Assembly: GCF_003208175.1 (NCBI RefSeq)
Contig: NZ_QKMR01000002.1
Coordinates: 62,001 to 126,000, forward strand
Direction: 5' to 3'
Length of the DNA: 64,000 nucleotides
From: Ruminiclostridium sufflavum DSM 19573
Lineage (GTDB): Bacteria; Bacillota; Clostridia; Acetivibrionales; DSM-1351
Numbering within the stretch: position 1 is the first letter of the stretch; each line of letters opens with the position of its first letter. The position numbers and the translations under genes are program-made. The notes under the pieces were generated by a model, which saw nothing but the letters and a program-made list of their open reading frames with translations, was not told where the DNA came from and ran no database searches. Below are positions 27,490 through 37,343 of this stretch, piece by piece.

Positions 27490-29925
27490 ATGAAATACGG
27501 ATTTTTTGATGATCAAAACAAAGAATATGTAATTACTACTCCCAAAACGCCATATCCTTGGATAAATTATTTAGGTACTCAAGAGTTCTTCTCATTAATT
27601 TCAAATACTGCGGGGGGATATTGCTTTTATAAAGACGCGCGTTTACGCAGAATAACCAGATACAGGTATAACAATGTACCAATTGATATGGGCGGAAGAT
27701 ACTTCTATATCAATGACAACGGAACCTTATGGTCACCGGGCTGGTCACCTGTTAAAGCTGATTTGGACAGTTATGAGTGCAGGCATGGCATGGGGTATAC
27801 TAAAATAACAGGAAGTAAGAATGGTATAAGCTCTGAGGTGCTGTTCTTTGTACCGTTGAATTTCAACGGGGAACTTCATAGAGTGAGAATAAAGAATACA
27901 ACAGGTGAAAATAAGAGCTTGAAGCTGTTTTCGTGTATTGAGTTTTGCTTGTGGAATGCGCAGGATGACCAGACAAACTATCAAAGAAATCTCAGCACAG
28001 GTGAGGTTGAAGTAGAAAAGTCTGTTATTTACCACAAAACGGAATATAAAGAGAGAAGAAATCATTTTGCGTTCTATTCGGTAAATGCTGATTTAACCGG
28101 ATTTGATACAGACAGAGACACGTTTGTAGGATTGTATAACGGATTTGAGAATCCTCAGGTGCCGGTAAGCGGAGAACCGGCAAATACAATTGCCCACGGA
28201 TGGGGACCAATGGCATCTCACTGTATTACTGTTGAGCTGAAGCCGGGTGAAGAGAAAGAATATGATTTTATACTTGGATATGTTGAGAATGAAGAAGATG
28301 ACAAGTGGGAAAGCAAGGGAGTAATAAACAAAAAGAAAGCTTATGCAATGATTGAAGCCAAAGGAAATCCGGCTGCAGTTCAGGCGGCTTTTGATGAAAT
28401 GCAGAATTCATGGAATAACCTGTTTACTCAGTACAAGCTTGAGCACAAGGATGAAAAGCTCTGCAGAATGGTTAATATATGGAACCAGTATCAGTGTATG
28501 GTTACCTTCAATATGTCAAGAAGTGCGTCATATTTTGAAACAGGTATAGGCAGAGGGATGGGATTCAGAGATTCCAATCAGGATTTATTGGGATTTGTTC
28601 ATCAGATACCTGACAGAGCAAGAGAGAGGATACTTGACATTGCTGCAACTCAGTTTGAAACAGGAGGAGCTTACCACCAGTATCAGCCTTTGACCAAAAA
28701 AGGAAATGATGAAATAGGAGGAAACTTCAATGATGATCCTCTATGGTTAATAGCCGGCGTTGCCGCTTATATTAAGGAAACCGGTGATATGGGCATACTC
28801 AATGAATTGGTGCCTTTTGACAATGATGAAAATAATATGGCAACATTATTTGAGCACTTAAAGCGTTCCTTCTATCATGTTGTCAATAATTTAGGACCCC
28901 ATGGATTGCCGTTAATAGGAAGAGCAGACTGGAATGACTGCTTGAATCTGAACTGCTTCTCAAATACTCCGGGTGAATCCTTCCAGACAACAACCAGCAA
29001 GGACGGAAAGGTTGCTGAATCTGTTTTTATTGCGGGAATGTTTGTATTCTACGGACCGGAATATGTTAAGCTGTGCGAATTGACAGGTAAAGCAGATGAA
29101 GCTGAAAAGGCACAACAAGAAGTTGACAGGATGAATGAGGTTGTTCTTAAATATGGCTGGGATGGAGAATGGTTTATTCGTGCTTACGATGACTACGGAC
29201 AAAAGATAGGCAGCCATGAAAATGAAGAAGGCAAGATATTTATAGAGTCACAGGGCTTCTGTTCAATGGCCGGAATAGGTGTTGACAAGGGTTATGTTGA
29301 AAAGGCTCTTGACTCTGCAAAGAAATATCTGGATACCCCCTATGGTTTGGTTTTGAATAATCCTGCCTTTACTAAATACTACATAAATATGGGCGAAATA
29401 TCAACATATCCCGCAGGATACAAAGAAAATGCAGGTATTTTCTGTCACAACAATCCCTGGATTATTGCTGGTGAAACTGTAATCGGAAGAGGAGACAAGG
29501 CTTTTGAATACTATAAAAAGATAGCTCCTGCATATACAGAGGAAATCAGTGAAATTCATAAGACAGAGCCTTACGTTTACTCACAGATGATTGCGGGAAA
29601 GGACGCTGCCAAACCTGGTGAAGCAAAGAACTCATGGCTTACAGGTACTGCTGCATGGAATTTTATTGTAATATCACAAAGTATACTGGGTATAAAGCCT
29701 GATTATAACGGTCTCATGATTGACCCTTGCATACCAAAGGATTGGGATGGGTATAAGGTCAGCAGAAAGTTCAGAAATGCTGTATTTGAGATTTCTGTAG
29801 CAAATCCGGATCATGTATCAAAGGGTGTTAAGAAGCTTGCTGTTGATGGTAAAGAAATTGAAGGAAATATCATTCCTGTTTTTGATGATGGCAAGGTACA
29901 CAATGTTGAGGTTGTAATGGGGTAA
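27490..29925 (+). CDS. cbpA: cellobiose phosphorylase, GH94
   Basis: An 811-residue GH94 enzyme that splits cellobiose with phosphate into glucose 1-phosphate and glucose in the cytoplasm, saving ATP on cellodextrin use. Length and layout are typical: N-terminal beta-sandwich ([17 protein letters not shown]), helical linker and (alpha/alpha)6 barrel with [16 protein letters not shown] and [14 protein letters not shown], in which D483 is the expected catalytic acid. No signal peptide is present. It is the downstream enzyme for the cellodextrin importer. RBS AGAGGAG. A terminator follows at 29981. Confidence 0.95.
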   Translation: MKYGFFDDQNKEYVITTPKTPYPWINYLGTQEFFSLISNTAGGYCFYKDARLRRITRYRYNNVPIDMGGRYFYINDNGTLWSPGWSPVKADLDSYECRHGMGYTKITGSKNGISSEVLFFVPLNFNGELHRVRIKNTTGENKSLKLFSCIEFCLWNAQDDQTNYQRNLSTGEVEVEKSVIYHKTEYKERRNHFAFYSVNADLTGFDTDRDTFVGLYNGFENPQVPVSGEPANTIAHGWGPMASHCITVELKPGEEKEYDFILGYVENEEDDKWESKGVINKKKAYAMIEAKGNPAAVQAAFDEMQNSWNNLFTQYKLEHKDEKLCRMVNIWNQYQCMVTFNMSRSASYFETGIGRGMGFRDSNQDLLGFVHQIPDRARERILDIAATQFETGGAYHQYQPLTKKGNDEIGGNFNDDPLWLIAGVAAYIKETGDMGILNELVPFDNDENNMATLFEHLKRSFYHVVNNLGPHGLPLIGRADWNDCLNLNCFSNTPGESFQTTTSKDGKVAESVFIAGMFVFYGPEYVKLCELTGKADEAEKAQQEVDRMNEVVLKYGWDGEWFIRAYDDYGQKIGSHENEEGKIFIESQGFCSMAGIGVDKGYVEKALDSAKKYLDTPYGLVLNNPAFTKYYINMGEISTYPAGYKENAGIFCHNNPWIIAGETVIGRGDKAFEYYKKIAPAYTEEISEIHKTEPYVYSQMIAGKDAAKPGEAKNSWLTGTAAWNFIVISQSILGIKPDYNGLMIDPCIPKDWDGYKVSRKFRNAVFEISVANPDHVSKGVKKLAVDGKEIEGNIIPVFDDGKVHNVEVVMG

Positions 29926-29980
29926 TAACAGTCTTGCTTGATATAGCTGCTTAATATACATGTTTCGCAAAACTTCCAAA

Positions 29981-30012
29981 TAAAAGCCGGAGAGAATTCT
30001 CCTGCTTTTATT
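29981..30012. terminator. terminator after cbpA
   Basis: TAAAAGCCGGAG and CTCCTGCTTTTA pair around an AGAATT loop with T tract TTTTATTT; works between convergent cbpA and phoR. Confidence 0.75.
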
Positions 30013-30090
30013 TGATGTATAATTGGGAATTTGTATAAAATTATATAGTAATTTACACATAGACAAATGAGCATCTGCGGATTGTTTTTT

Positions 30091-30142
30091 AAGCTTGAAA
30101 ACAAAACTATCGACCGATAGAATGGGTTGGTAGTTTTTGATT
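30091..30142. repeat. fragment of the MITE-like repeat
   Basis: AAGCTTGAAAACAAAACTAT, CGACCGATAG and TGGTAGTTTTTGATTTTT match the right part of full copies, as at 6786. Confidence 0.5.
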
Positions 30143-30182
30143 TTTTGCAAGCAGCATTGAAGACCGCTTTTATATAAAATAA

Positions 30183-31973
30183 TTACAACGGCAGCCGTAT
30201 AATAAATTCAGTACCCTTGCCGGGTTCACTGATTACACTGATATCACCGTTATAGAGGTTAATAATGTGTTTTACTATTGAGAGTCCCAAGCCTGTTCCT
30301 CCCATATTTCTGGAGCGTCCTTTATCTACTCTGTAAAACCTTTCAAAGATTCTGGAATGATGTATTTGAGGAATACCGATGCCGGTATCCTTAACTGAAA
30401 TAGTGGTTGTCCCTTTTGACTTACTTGCTGTTATAAAAACAGCACCGTTTTCAACATTGTACTTTATTGCATTATCGATAAGATTGATTAGCATCTGTTT
30501 AATTCTGTACTTGTTTATACAAATTAATATATCTGTTTCTATGTTAACTTCAAGCTTAATATTTTTTTTATTTGCTGATGCCTCCAATAATTGAACAACA
30601 TCATCAACAATAAGATTAAGGCTGTTTGGGGATACATGCTCATCATTGCGCATTATTTCGATTTCAGATAATTGAAGAATATCATTAATTAAATGATATA
30701 GCCGTTCGGCCTCAATATCAATTATATCCAGAAATTTAATGGCTACTGCGGTATCTTCTATAGCACCGTCTTTAAGTGTTTCCACAAAGCCCCTTATAGA
30801 GGTTAACGGGGTTTTAAGCTCGTGGGTGACATTTGAAACAAATTCAGTACGGATTTGTTCCAGCTTCTTAACAGAGGTTACGTTGTGCAGGGTTATTACC
30901 CCGCCGGCATTTTGCACCTTGATGTCAGCACTTTTAATGGGATTTGTATAAACCTTATAAATAAAGTTACTTACCATTCTTGGAGAAAATATAGTGATTT
31001 CGTCTGTAAGTGCTACGTTATTTTCGATAGTATCTTTTAAAAATGAATTGATTTTTGGGTTCTTAGTAATATCCAGTAAGCTTTTGCCGATAATTCCAGG
31101 CCCGTAGCCTACCCCGAAAATGTCGCAGGCACTTGTGTTTATAATAAGTATTTTGTAATTTTTGTCAATTGCTATAATTCCGTCTCTCATACTATTAATT
31201 ATTGTGTCTATCCGAACGTTTTTATCTAATATTCCACATAGAGTATTATCAAGCTTATCTGCCATTTCATTAAAAGTACAAGCCAGCTCCTTAATTTCAT
31301 CGTCAGAAGATGTAGCTGCTCTTTTTTTGTAGTTGCCGTTGGCAATTTCTTTAGTTGTGCTTATAAGCTTATTCAGAGGGGCTGTGATAATTCCGGACAC
31401 CTTGACAGCGATAAGGACAGTAAGTAAAAGACCTACAAGTACTCCGATAATAGTATATAGATAAAAGGATTTGTTAATTGAGTTTATCTGATTAAGAGGA
31501 ACAGAAACCCTCACAATAATGCTCTTGCTTTTTACAGGATATGCAATATATATATAATCAAGATTAAGCGTTTTGCTCAGGCGTTCATCAAAGCCTAATT
31601 TACCATCAAGCGCAGCTTTTATTTCTTTTCTGCTTATGTGATTTTCCATTTCAATTGCATTTGAATCAGAATCTCCCAAAACCTTGCCATCATCATCAAT
31701 AATTGTTATTCTGGTGGCAAAGGAAAAGCTTCCCAAAGAGGAATCTTTACTGCTTACTATTTTGGCATAGCTTTTAGCAAGATTGTCATACTCTATCGAT
31801 GAGCCTGCTGCCTGCTGTTCAATCTGATACGCCAGTAATACGGCTATATTTTCGCAGCTGTTTTTAACTTCGGTTATATAAAAATAGCGGGATACTGCAA
31901 AAGTAAAGATACCTGCTATAGTTATTGCGATTATTACAAGCAAAATTGTATATTTGACAATTTTATTTTTCAT
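30183..31973 (-). CDS. phoR: PhoR, phosphate-starvation sensor histidine kinase
   Basis: A 596-residue kinase: transmembrane helix ~8-30, extracytoplasmic domain, second helix ~172-195, HAMP to ~245, PAS ~255-365, HisKA with VSNVTHELKTPLTSIRGF (phospho-acceptor H384) and HATPase ending GGTGLGLSIVKHI. Architecture matches Gram-positive PhoR. It is the last gene of the minus-strand pstB-phoU-phoP-phoR run, 136 bp after phoP. Together with PhoP it should govern the PhoP boxes seen around 34.4, 34.6, 10.5 and 12.4 kb. Confidence 0.92.
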   Translation of the reverse strand: MKNKIVKYTILLVIIAITIAGIFTFAVSRYFYITEVKNSCENIAVLLAYQIEQQAAGSSIEYDNLAKSYAKIVSSKDSSLGSFSFATRITIIDDDGKVLGDSDSNAIEMENHISRKEIKAALDGKLGFDERLSKTLNLDYIYIAYPVKSKSIIVRVSVPLNQINSINKSFYLYTIIGVLVGLLLTVLIAVKVSGIITAPLNKLISTTKEIANGNYKKRAATSSDDEIKELACTFNEMADKLDNTLCGILDKNVRIDTIINSMRDGIIAIDKNYKILIINTSACDIFGVGYGPGIIGKSLLDITKNPKINSFLKDTIENNVALTDEITIFSPRMVSNFIYKVYTNPIKSADIKVQNAGGVITLHNVTSVKKLEQIRTEFVSNVTHELKTPLTSIRGFVETLKDGAIEDTAVAIKFLDIIDIEAERLYHLINDILQLSEIEIMRNDEHVSPNSLNLIVDDVVQLLEASANKKNIKLEVNIETDILICINKYRIKQMLINLIDNAIKYNVENGAVFITASKSKGTTTISVKDTGIGIPQIHHSRIFERFYRVDKGRSRNMGGTGLGLSIVKHIINLYNGDISVISEPGKGTEFIIRLPL

Positions 31974-32109
31974 TTATTTGTCCATGCCTTACAATCAGGA
32001 TACTTTCGAGGCGGCATTGGATTTGAAGCCCCCTTTATATTTTTATTATACTGTTTTAAATATACAGACCTCTACATAAATAAATTATCTTCACGTTCTT
32101 GCTTATAAG

Positions 32110-32820
32110 TTAACTCTGTTTGTCATTAAAGCGGTAGCCTATGCCTCTGACGGTTTCAATAAGCGTAGGGTTTTCGTCATTTTCTTCAATTTTCTGTCTC
32201 AAATACCGTATATGTACATCAACGGTTCTTGTTTCTCCGTAATAATCAAAACCCCAAACCTTATCAAGAAGATGCTCCCTTGACAAGACTTTGCCCTTGT
32301 TGCTCATAAGCATTTTTAGAAGCTCAAACTCTTTAAGAGGCATTTCGATAAGCCTGTTGCCTTTGTAAACCTCTCTTCTTGTACAATTGATGGTTATATC
32401 AGCCTGTGAAATAATATTATCGGTTTTTGGCTCGTTAGCCGTATTTATTCTTCTGAACAAAGCCTTGATTCTGGCTAACAGCTCTCTGACACTGAAGGGC
32501 TTGGTAATATAGTCATCAGCTCCCAGTTCTAAGCCTAAAACCTTATCAAATTCTTCGCTTTTAGCTGTAAGCATAATTATAGGAACATTGTTTGTGGCGC
32601 TGTTCTGCCTCAATTTCCTGCAAACCTCCAAGCCGTCGATTCCGGGAAGCATAATATCCAGAATAAATAAATCAGGAATGTTTTCGGCGGCACAGTGGGA
32701 TAACAAGTCTTCACCGTTATCAAAGACAATAACCTTAAAGCCGTTTGCCTCAAGATTGTATTTAATTAACTGCTGAATATGTGTTTCGTCTTCTACGACA
32801 AAGATAGTATGTTTAGACAT
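32110..32820 (-). CDS. phoP: PhoP, phosphate regulon response regulator
   Basis: A 236-residue OmpR-type regulator: receiver with D55 in FILDIMLPG and K in YITKPF, then a winged-helix domain (LSREHLLDKVWGFDYYGE, TVDVHIRYLRQKIE). The start is the ATG at 32820, which overlaps the end of phoU by 8 bp, so the pair is coupled; an upstream in-frame extension to 32853 would lie deeper inside phoU. It binds TTAACA-type repeats with an 11-bp period in Bacillus, and such repeats are present at the pst promoters here. Confidence 0.93.
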   Translation of the reverse strand: MSKHTIFVVEDETHIQQLIKYNLEANGFKVIVFDNGEDLLSHCAAENIPDLFILDIMLPGIDGLEVCRKLRQNSATNNVPIIMLTAKSEEFDKVLGLELGADDYITKPFSVRELLARIKALFRRINTANEPKTDNIISQADITINCTRREVYKGNRLIEMPLKEFELLKMLMSNKGKVLSREHLLDKVWGFDYYGETRTVDVHIRYLRQKIEENDENPTLIETVRGIGYRFNDKQS

Positions 32821-33511
32821 TCTGTCCCCCAAATTCAAAAGGATTATGTTCATTGGTACGTGCCAAATGCTCGTGTGAGCCTGTTACATTGTAAACAACC
32901 CATTCGGCAATATTTGTCGCGTGATCACCGATGCGCTCCAGATACTTTACGACAAACATAAAGTCAGTGGCTTGCTCTGTTGTTTCAGGGCTGTTTTTAA
33001 TTACATTTATCAATTCCATTACAATCTTTGAAAACATGTCATCAACTTCATCATCACTGTCACATACTGTTTTTGCAAGATTTATATCCTGCTTGATATA
33101 GCATTCTATGGCTCTTTTTACCATGTTTTTCGCCAAATCAGCCATTACGGGAATATCAATCAATTCTGAGAAATATTTCATACCAGCCATTCTTATGGTT
33201 ATTTCGGAAATATCTGCGGCCTGATCCGCTATACGTTCCAAATCGGTAATGATTTTCAGGGATGTGCTTATTGTGCGCAGGTCCTTTGCTAAAGGCTGCT
33301 GCCTTGCTATTAAATTCAGACAGATTTTTTCGATTCTGTTTTCCAAATCATCTATAACATTGTCATTTTCAAATACCTGCTTTGCCAGCTCAAGGTCTTG
33401 ATTTTTTAATGCAATTATTGAGTTTTCAATGGACTCCTCAACGAGACCGGACATATTAATCATTAAATCCTGCAAGTGCTCAAGTTGTTTGTCAAATGAA
33501 TTTCTAACCAT
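32813..33511 (-). CDS. phoU: PhoU, phosphate signalling regulator
   Basis: A 232-residue PhoU with two three-helix bundles (LVEESIENSIIALKNQD; ERIADQAADISE; ERIGDHATNIAEWVVY). PhoU links PstSCAB transport state to PhoR and shuts the response when phosphate is ample. It starts 14 bp after pstB with RBS AGAGGTGA and overlaps phoP. It is distinct from the two DUF47 proteins at 10.6 and 12.5 kb that go with Pit. Confidence 0.95.
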   Translation of the reverse strand: MVRNSFDKQLEHLQDLMINMSGLVEESIENSIIALKNQDLELAKQVFENDNVIDDLENRIEKICLNLIARQQPLAKDLRTISTSLKIITDLERIADQAADISEITIRMAGMKYFSELIDIPVMADLAKNMVKRAIECYIKQDINLAKTVCDSDDEVDDMFSKIVMELINVIKNSPETTEQATDFMFVVKYLERIGDHATNIAEWVVYNVTGSHEHLARTNEHNPFEFGGQNV

Positions 33512-33525
33512 TATATTTTCACCTC

Positions 33526-34284
33526 TTAACCGAATCTTCCGGTAATATAATCTTCTGTTTTTTTATCTTTAGGATTGCTGAACAATTGATTTGTATTTCC
33601 AAATTCAATTATTTCTCCATGAAGGAAAAAAGCGGTCATGTCAGATATTCTGGCTGCCTGCTGCATATTATGGGTAACTATAGCTATTGTATAATCCTTT
33701 TTCAGCTCTTCAATCAAATCCTCTATTTTTAGAGTAGATATAGGATCTAATGCAGAGGTCGGCTCATCCATCAAAACCACTTCGGGTTCCACAGCAAGAA
33801 CTCTTGCTATGCACAACCTTTGCTGCTGACCGCCGGATAATCCCAATGCATTCTGCTTCAGCCTATCCTTTACCTCTTCCCAGAGGGCACTGTTTCTAAG
33901 GCTTTTCTCTACTATATCATCGAGCTTTGCTTTGGATTTTATCCCATGAATGCGCGGGCCATAAGCAATATTATCATATATACTCATGGGGAAAGGGTTA
34001 GGCTTTTGAAATACCATACCTATATTTTTCCGCAATTCAACTATATCATATTCTTTATATACATTCAAACCGTCAAAAAATACATCTCCTGTTATTTTCA
34101 CATTTGAAACAAGATCATTCATTCTGTTGAGGGTTTTTAAAAATGTTGATTTTCCGCAGCCGGATGGCCCTATAAAGGCTGTTACCTGTCTGTTGGGAAT
34201 TTCAATTGAAACACTTTTAAGAGCTTGAAAATCTCCGTAAAAAAGATCTAGATTCCTTGTTATTATTGTATAATCATTTGTCAT
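33526..34284 (-). CDS. pstB: PstB, phosphate ABC transporter ATPase
   Basis: A 252-residue ATPase with Walker A GPSGCGKS at 39-46, signature LSGGQQQR and Walker [14 protein letters not shown]. Full length and family-typical (NRMNDL after Walker [15 protein letters not shown]-loop). It powers PstC-PstA, which are encoded divergently 520 bp away, an unusual split. It heads the minus-strand operon pstB-phoU-phoP-phoR behind three PhoP boxes. Confidence 0.95.
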   Translation of the reverse strand: MTNDYTIITRNLDLFYGDFQALKSVSIEIPNRQVTAFIGPSGCGKSTFLKTLNRMNDLVSNVKITGDVFFDGLNVYKEYDIVELRKNIGMVFQKPNPFPMSIYDNIAYGPRIHGIKSKAKLDDIVEKSLRNSALWEEVKDRLKQNALGLSGGQQQRLCIARVLAVEPEVVLMDEPTSALDPISTLKIEDLIEELKKDYTIAIVTHNMQQAARISDMTAFFLHGEIIEFGNTNQLFSNPKDKKTEDYITGRFG

Positions 34285-34350
34285 ATATTTATTCCTTTAT
34301 CAAATGAATTTTTAATTTAATTAAATGATATCAGTATTCTTTTAATGCAG

Positions 34351-34378
34351 GTTTAAGTCAATGTTAAGTTATTGTTAA
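34351..34378 (-). promoter_or_regulatory. PhoP boxes for the pstB-phoU-phoP-phoR operon
   Basis: On the minus strand TTAACA, TTAACA and TTAAAC begin at exact 11-bp intervals (plus-strand TGTTAA at 34373 and 34362, GTTTAA at 34351). About 20 bp downstream TATCAT could be the -10. This is the layout of PhoP-activated promoters, and would make phoPR autoregulated. Confidence 0.75.
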
Positions 34379-34630
34379 CAGGGATATAAAATTTAATCTG
34401 TATCAGCTGCCGCAATCCGGAACAATAAATATATATGATATTATTTACACAATTACATTTTTTAGTATATACCCTTTGGAAATTATTTTTGAATACAGAC
34501 CGGAATAATAGCAAAATATAATAGAATATATGGAAAATAACAAATTAATAGGAAATAATTATTTATGATAATTTTCAAGAATGAACCAGAGTAATCACAA
34601 ATAAGTATTAATTTTGTATACGGTGCTTAA

Positions 34631-34658
34631 TTAACATTATATTAACAAATGATTAACA
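34631..34658 (+). promoter_or_regulatory. PhoP boxes for pstC-pstA
   Basis: TTAACA at 34631, 34642 and 34653, exactly 11 bp apart on the coding strand, with a CATAATAAT -10-like element ~20 bp downstream. The 34379-34630 stretch between the two box sets is AT-rich and shows no gene. Confidence 0.8.
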
Positions 34659-34701
34659 GCAGTTTGCTTTTAGCTTCTGCATAATAATGATACTATTACT
34701 A

Positions 34702-34787
34702 GAGTCAATTACAGATGAAGCCATTATCTGATAAAGCATTAAAACGGTATTTTATAGCATCGGTTTTCAGCAGATAGTAATTGATTT
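34702..34787. repeat. short version of the MITE-like repeat in the pstC leader
   Basis: Begins GAGTCAATTAC and ends GATAGTAATTGATTTT, the same terminal inverted repeats as the ~200-bp copies, but only ~86 bp. It lies between the pst promoter and pstC, ending just before the ribosome site. Confidence 0.65.
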
Positions 34788-34807
34788 TCCAAAAGGGAGG
34801 GAAAGAT

Positions 34808-35743
34808 ATGAGCGATACTGCCGGTACTGAATCAAATAAAAAAGCCGCAAATAAAAACAGGATTAAGAGAATGAAAGTGTCAAATATTATAGCTAAAAAT
34901 ATATTGTTTTTATTTGCTGTTATAACAATTTTAACAACAATAGGTATAGTTATATCCTTGCTTAAGGATTCTATCGGATTTTTTTCTGAAATTTCCATAA
35001 CGGAATTTCTTTTTGGAACGGAATGGACTCCTTTGTTCAGCGAGCCCAGCTTTGGCGTTTTGCCACTGATTTGCGGAACCTTATTAATAACCTTTATTGC
35101 AGCATTAATTGCAATACCTGTTGGATTATTTACGGCTATATATTTAAGTGAATATGCAAACAGAAGGGTCAGGAAGATTATTAAACCAATATTAGAGGTG
35201 CTTGCGGGAATTCCTTCGATAGTCTTCGGATATTTCGCATTGACTACAATAACTCCCGTTTTGCAGTTTTTAATACCGCAAACAGAGGTGTTTAATGTGC
35301 TTAGTGCAGGGATAGCTGTTGGAATAATGACAATACCCCTTGTTTCATCTTTAAGCGAGGATGCATTAAGAGCAGTTCCCGACAGCCTGAGGCAAGGTGC
35401 GTTGGCATTAGGGTCAACGAAGATGGAAACCTCAATGAAAGTAGTAGTGCCCGCGGCTATATCAGGTATAGCCGCATCCTTCGTTCTTGCTGTTTCCAGA
35501 GCTATAGGCGAGACTATGATAGTTACAATTGCTGCAGGTGCAAGGCCGAACCTGACATTGAATCCTTTGCAGAGTGTTCAGACAATGACTTCATTTATTG
35601 TTCAGGCCAGTCAGGGAGATAATCCTCACGGAACAGTCGGATATTATTCCCTGTTTGCGGTAGGCTTGCTGCTTTTTTTAATTACTCTGGGACTTAATAT
35701 TTTATCAAATTTTATAGTTGAAAAATACAGAAAGGAATATTAG
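34808..35743 (+). CDS. pstC: PstC, phosphate ABC transporter permease
   Basis: A 311-residue permease with six helices and the binding-protein-dependent transport loop (EDALRAVPDSLRQGALALGS) around residue 200. Start ATG 34808 has RBS GGGAGGG; a TTG at 34781 lies inside the repeat. With PstA it forms the phosphate channel. The usual pstS gene is not upstream; only promoter DNA and a repeat precede it. Confidence 0.95.
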   Translation: MSDTAGTESNKKAANKNRIKRMKVSNIIAKNILFLFAVITILTTIGIVISLLKDSIGFFSEISITEFLFGTEWTPLFSEPSFGVLPLICGTLLITFIAALIAIPVGLFTAIYLSEYANRRVRKIIKPILEVLAGIPSIVFGYFALTTITPVLQFLIPQTEVFNVLSAGIAVGIMTIPLVSSLSEDALRAVPDSLRQGALALGSTKMETSMKVVVPAAISGIAASFVLAVSRAIGETMIVTIAAGARPNLTLNPLQSVQTMTSFIVQASQGDNPHGTVGYYSLFAVGLLLFLITLGLNILSNFIVEKYRKEY

Positions 35744-35767
35744 AAAAAGAAAAGAGAAGGTGTGCTT

Positions 35768-36622
35768 ATGAATAATATAAAATATAGAAAAATGAAAAAT
35801 TCTATTTTCCATGGAGTAATATTTTGTGTAACATTAATCGGGATAATTGTATTAGCGGTATTGCTTATCGATATAGTTATCAGGGGTATTCCGTATCTTA
35901 CAGGAAAGTTCTTTACAAACTTTCCTTCGAGATTTCCGAATAAGGCAGGAATATTGCCGGGTATAGTGGGAAGTGTCTGGATTATTGGATTAACTGTAGT
36001 ATTTGCGGTGCCTATCGGCTTGGGAACAGCTGTATATCTTGAGGAGTACGCTAAAAATAATTGGATTACAAAGTTTATCAAGATAAATGTATCAAATTTG
36101 TCAGGTACTCCGTCAATTGTATATGGGTTGCTGGGCCTGGCTGTTTTTGTAAGAACGTTGGGGCTTGGCAAGAGCATTCTTTCAGGAGCCTTAACAATGA
36201 CACTGGTAGTACTGCCTATAGTTATTGTATCGTCGCAGGAAGCAATTAAGGCTGTTCCGCAGTATTTGAGACATGGTTCGTATGCACTTGGAGCAACAAA
36301 ATGGCAGACAATCAGAAAAATAGTAGTGCCGACTGCCTTGCCGGGAATATTTACAGGTGTGATACTGTCTGTATCAAGAGCTTTAGGTGAGAGTGCGCCT
36401 TTGCTTATTGTCGGTGCGGCAACATATATTTCAAAGCTTCCTGACGGTGTTTCCTCTGTATTTACTGCCTTGCCCCTTCAGATTTATTATTGGATGGGAC
36501 TTCCCAAGCAGGAATTTAGGGATCTTGCAGCAGCAGGAATAATAGTGCTGCTGGCAATATTGCTTACTACAAATGCACTGACAATAGGATTGAGAAATAA
36601 ATTCCAGAAATCAATTGAATAA
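35768..36622 (+). CDS. pstA: PstA, phosphate ABC transporter permease
   Basis: A 284-residue permease, partner of PstC, with six helices and the cytoplasmic loop EAIKAVPQYLRHGSYALGAT near residue 160-180. Start ATG 35768 has RBS AGAAGGTG; a GTG at 35762 overlaps that site. It follows pstC by 24 bp. In most clostridia pstB and phoU come next, but here they are on the opposite strand upstream of pstC. Confidence 0.95.
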   Translation: MNNIKYRKMKNSIFHGVIFCVTLIGIIVLAVLLIDIVIRGIPYLTGKFFTNFPSRFPNKAGILPGIVGSVWIIGLTVVFAVPIGLGTAVYLEEYAKNNWITKFIKINVSNLSGTPSIVYGLLGLAVFVRTLGLGKSILSGALTMTLVVLPIVIVSSQEAIKAVPQYLRHGSYALGATKWQTIRKIVVPTALPGIFTGVILSVSRALGESAPLLIVGAATYISKLPDGVSSVFTALPLQIYYWMGLPKQEFRDLAAAGIIVLLAILLTTNALTIGLRNKFQKSIE

Positions 36623-36655
36623 TATGATTGTATATGAGACTGTTTTTATAAAGCT

Positions 36656-36684
36656 AAAGCTGTGAAGGTATAATCACAGCTTTT
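36656..36684 (+). terminator. terminator after pstA
   Basis: AAAGCTGTGA / TCACAGCTTT, 10 bp perfect, 7-base loop, then TTTTAAAG overlap. Confidence 0.75.
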
Positions 36685-36789
36685 AAAGGAATCCGCTGCC
36701 GGAATAATGATACGATAACCCGTATAAAAGGAGCTAAAGCCAAAAGCATTGGAGGCTGTCCTGTCATTTTCCGGCAGAATAATGTATAT

Positions 36790-37206
36790 TTATTTCTCAA
36801 GTAATTTATCTAAATCAAAGATAAGTATTATTTTGCCGTCTTTCTCAGCAATCCCGCTGAAAAACTTGCCTGACAAACCGGAAATAAGCTCTGGAGCAGG
36901 TTTTATGCCAGTATCCTCAACACTGATGATTTCACAGACTTCATCAACAAGCAGACCAACAACAGATTCATGATTTAAAATAATAATACGAGTGCTTTCA
37001 TCAAACTCAATCTGCGGGTAGCCAAACTTTTTCCTGACATTGAAAACCGTATGAACCTTGCCTCTAAGATTAATTAGTCCCTCAATATATACAGGAGTAT
37101 CAGGTACTTTATAAATATCAGTGATTTTTTCAATAATATTTACACTATTGATATTAATGGCAAATACCTCATCATTTACTTTAAACAGAACTAATTGCGC
37201 GGACAT
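36790..37206 (-). CDS. cheW: CheW-like chemotaxis coupling protein
   Basis: A 138-residue single CheW domain (LVLFKVNDEVFAININSVN, YIEGLINLRGKVHTVFNVRK, GLLVDEVCEIISV). CheW bridges chemoreceptors and CheA. Start ATG 37206 with AGGGGG upstream; a TTG six bases earlier is less likely. No receptor, cheA or flagellar gene is nearby, so this orphan may serve the main chemotaxis array or a dedicated receptor elsewhere. Confidence 0.9.
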   Translation of the reverse strand: MSAQLVLFKVNDEVFAININSVNIIEKITDIYKVPDTPVYIEGLINLRGKVHTVFNVRKKFGYPQIEFDESTRIIILNHESVVGLLVDEVCEIISVEDTGIKPAPELISGLSGKFFSGIAEKDGKIILIFDLDKLLEK

Positions 37207-37343
37207 AAGCAAACCCCCTAAGTAATACTAAAAGATAAAATATGCTCTTTATGACATTATACCAGTATAAGAAAAAAACGGCAAATTATTTTTATTTGAT
37301 GCATTATATGCGGATATCTGTCTGTTTTTGTGCGATACCTTTT

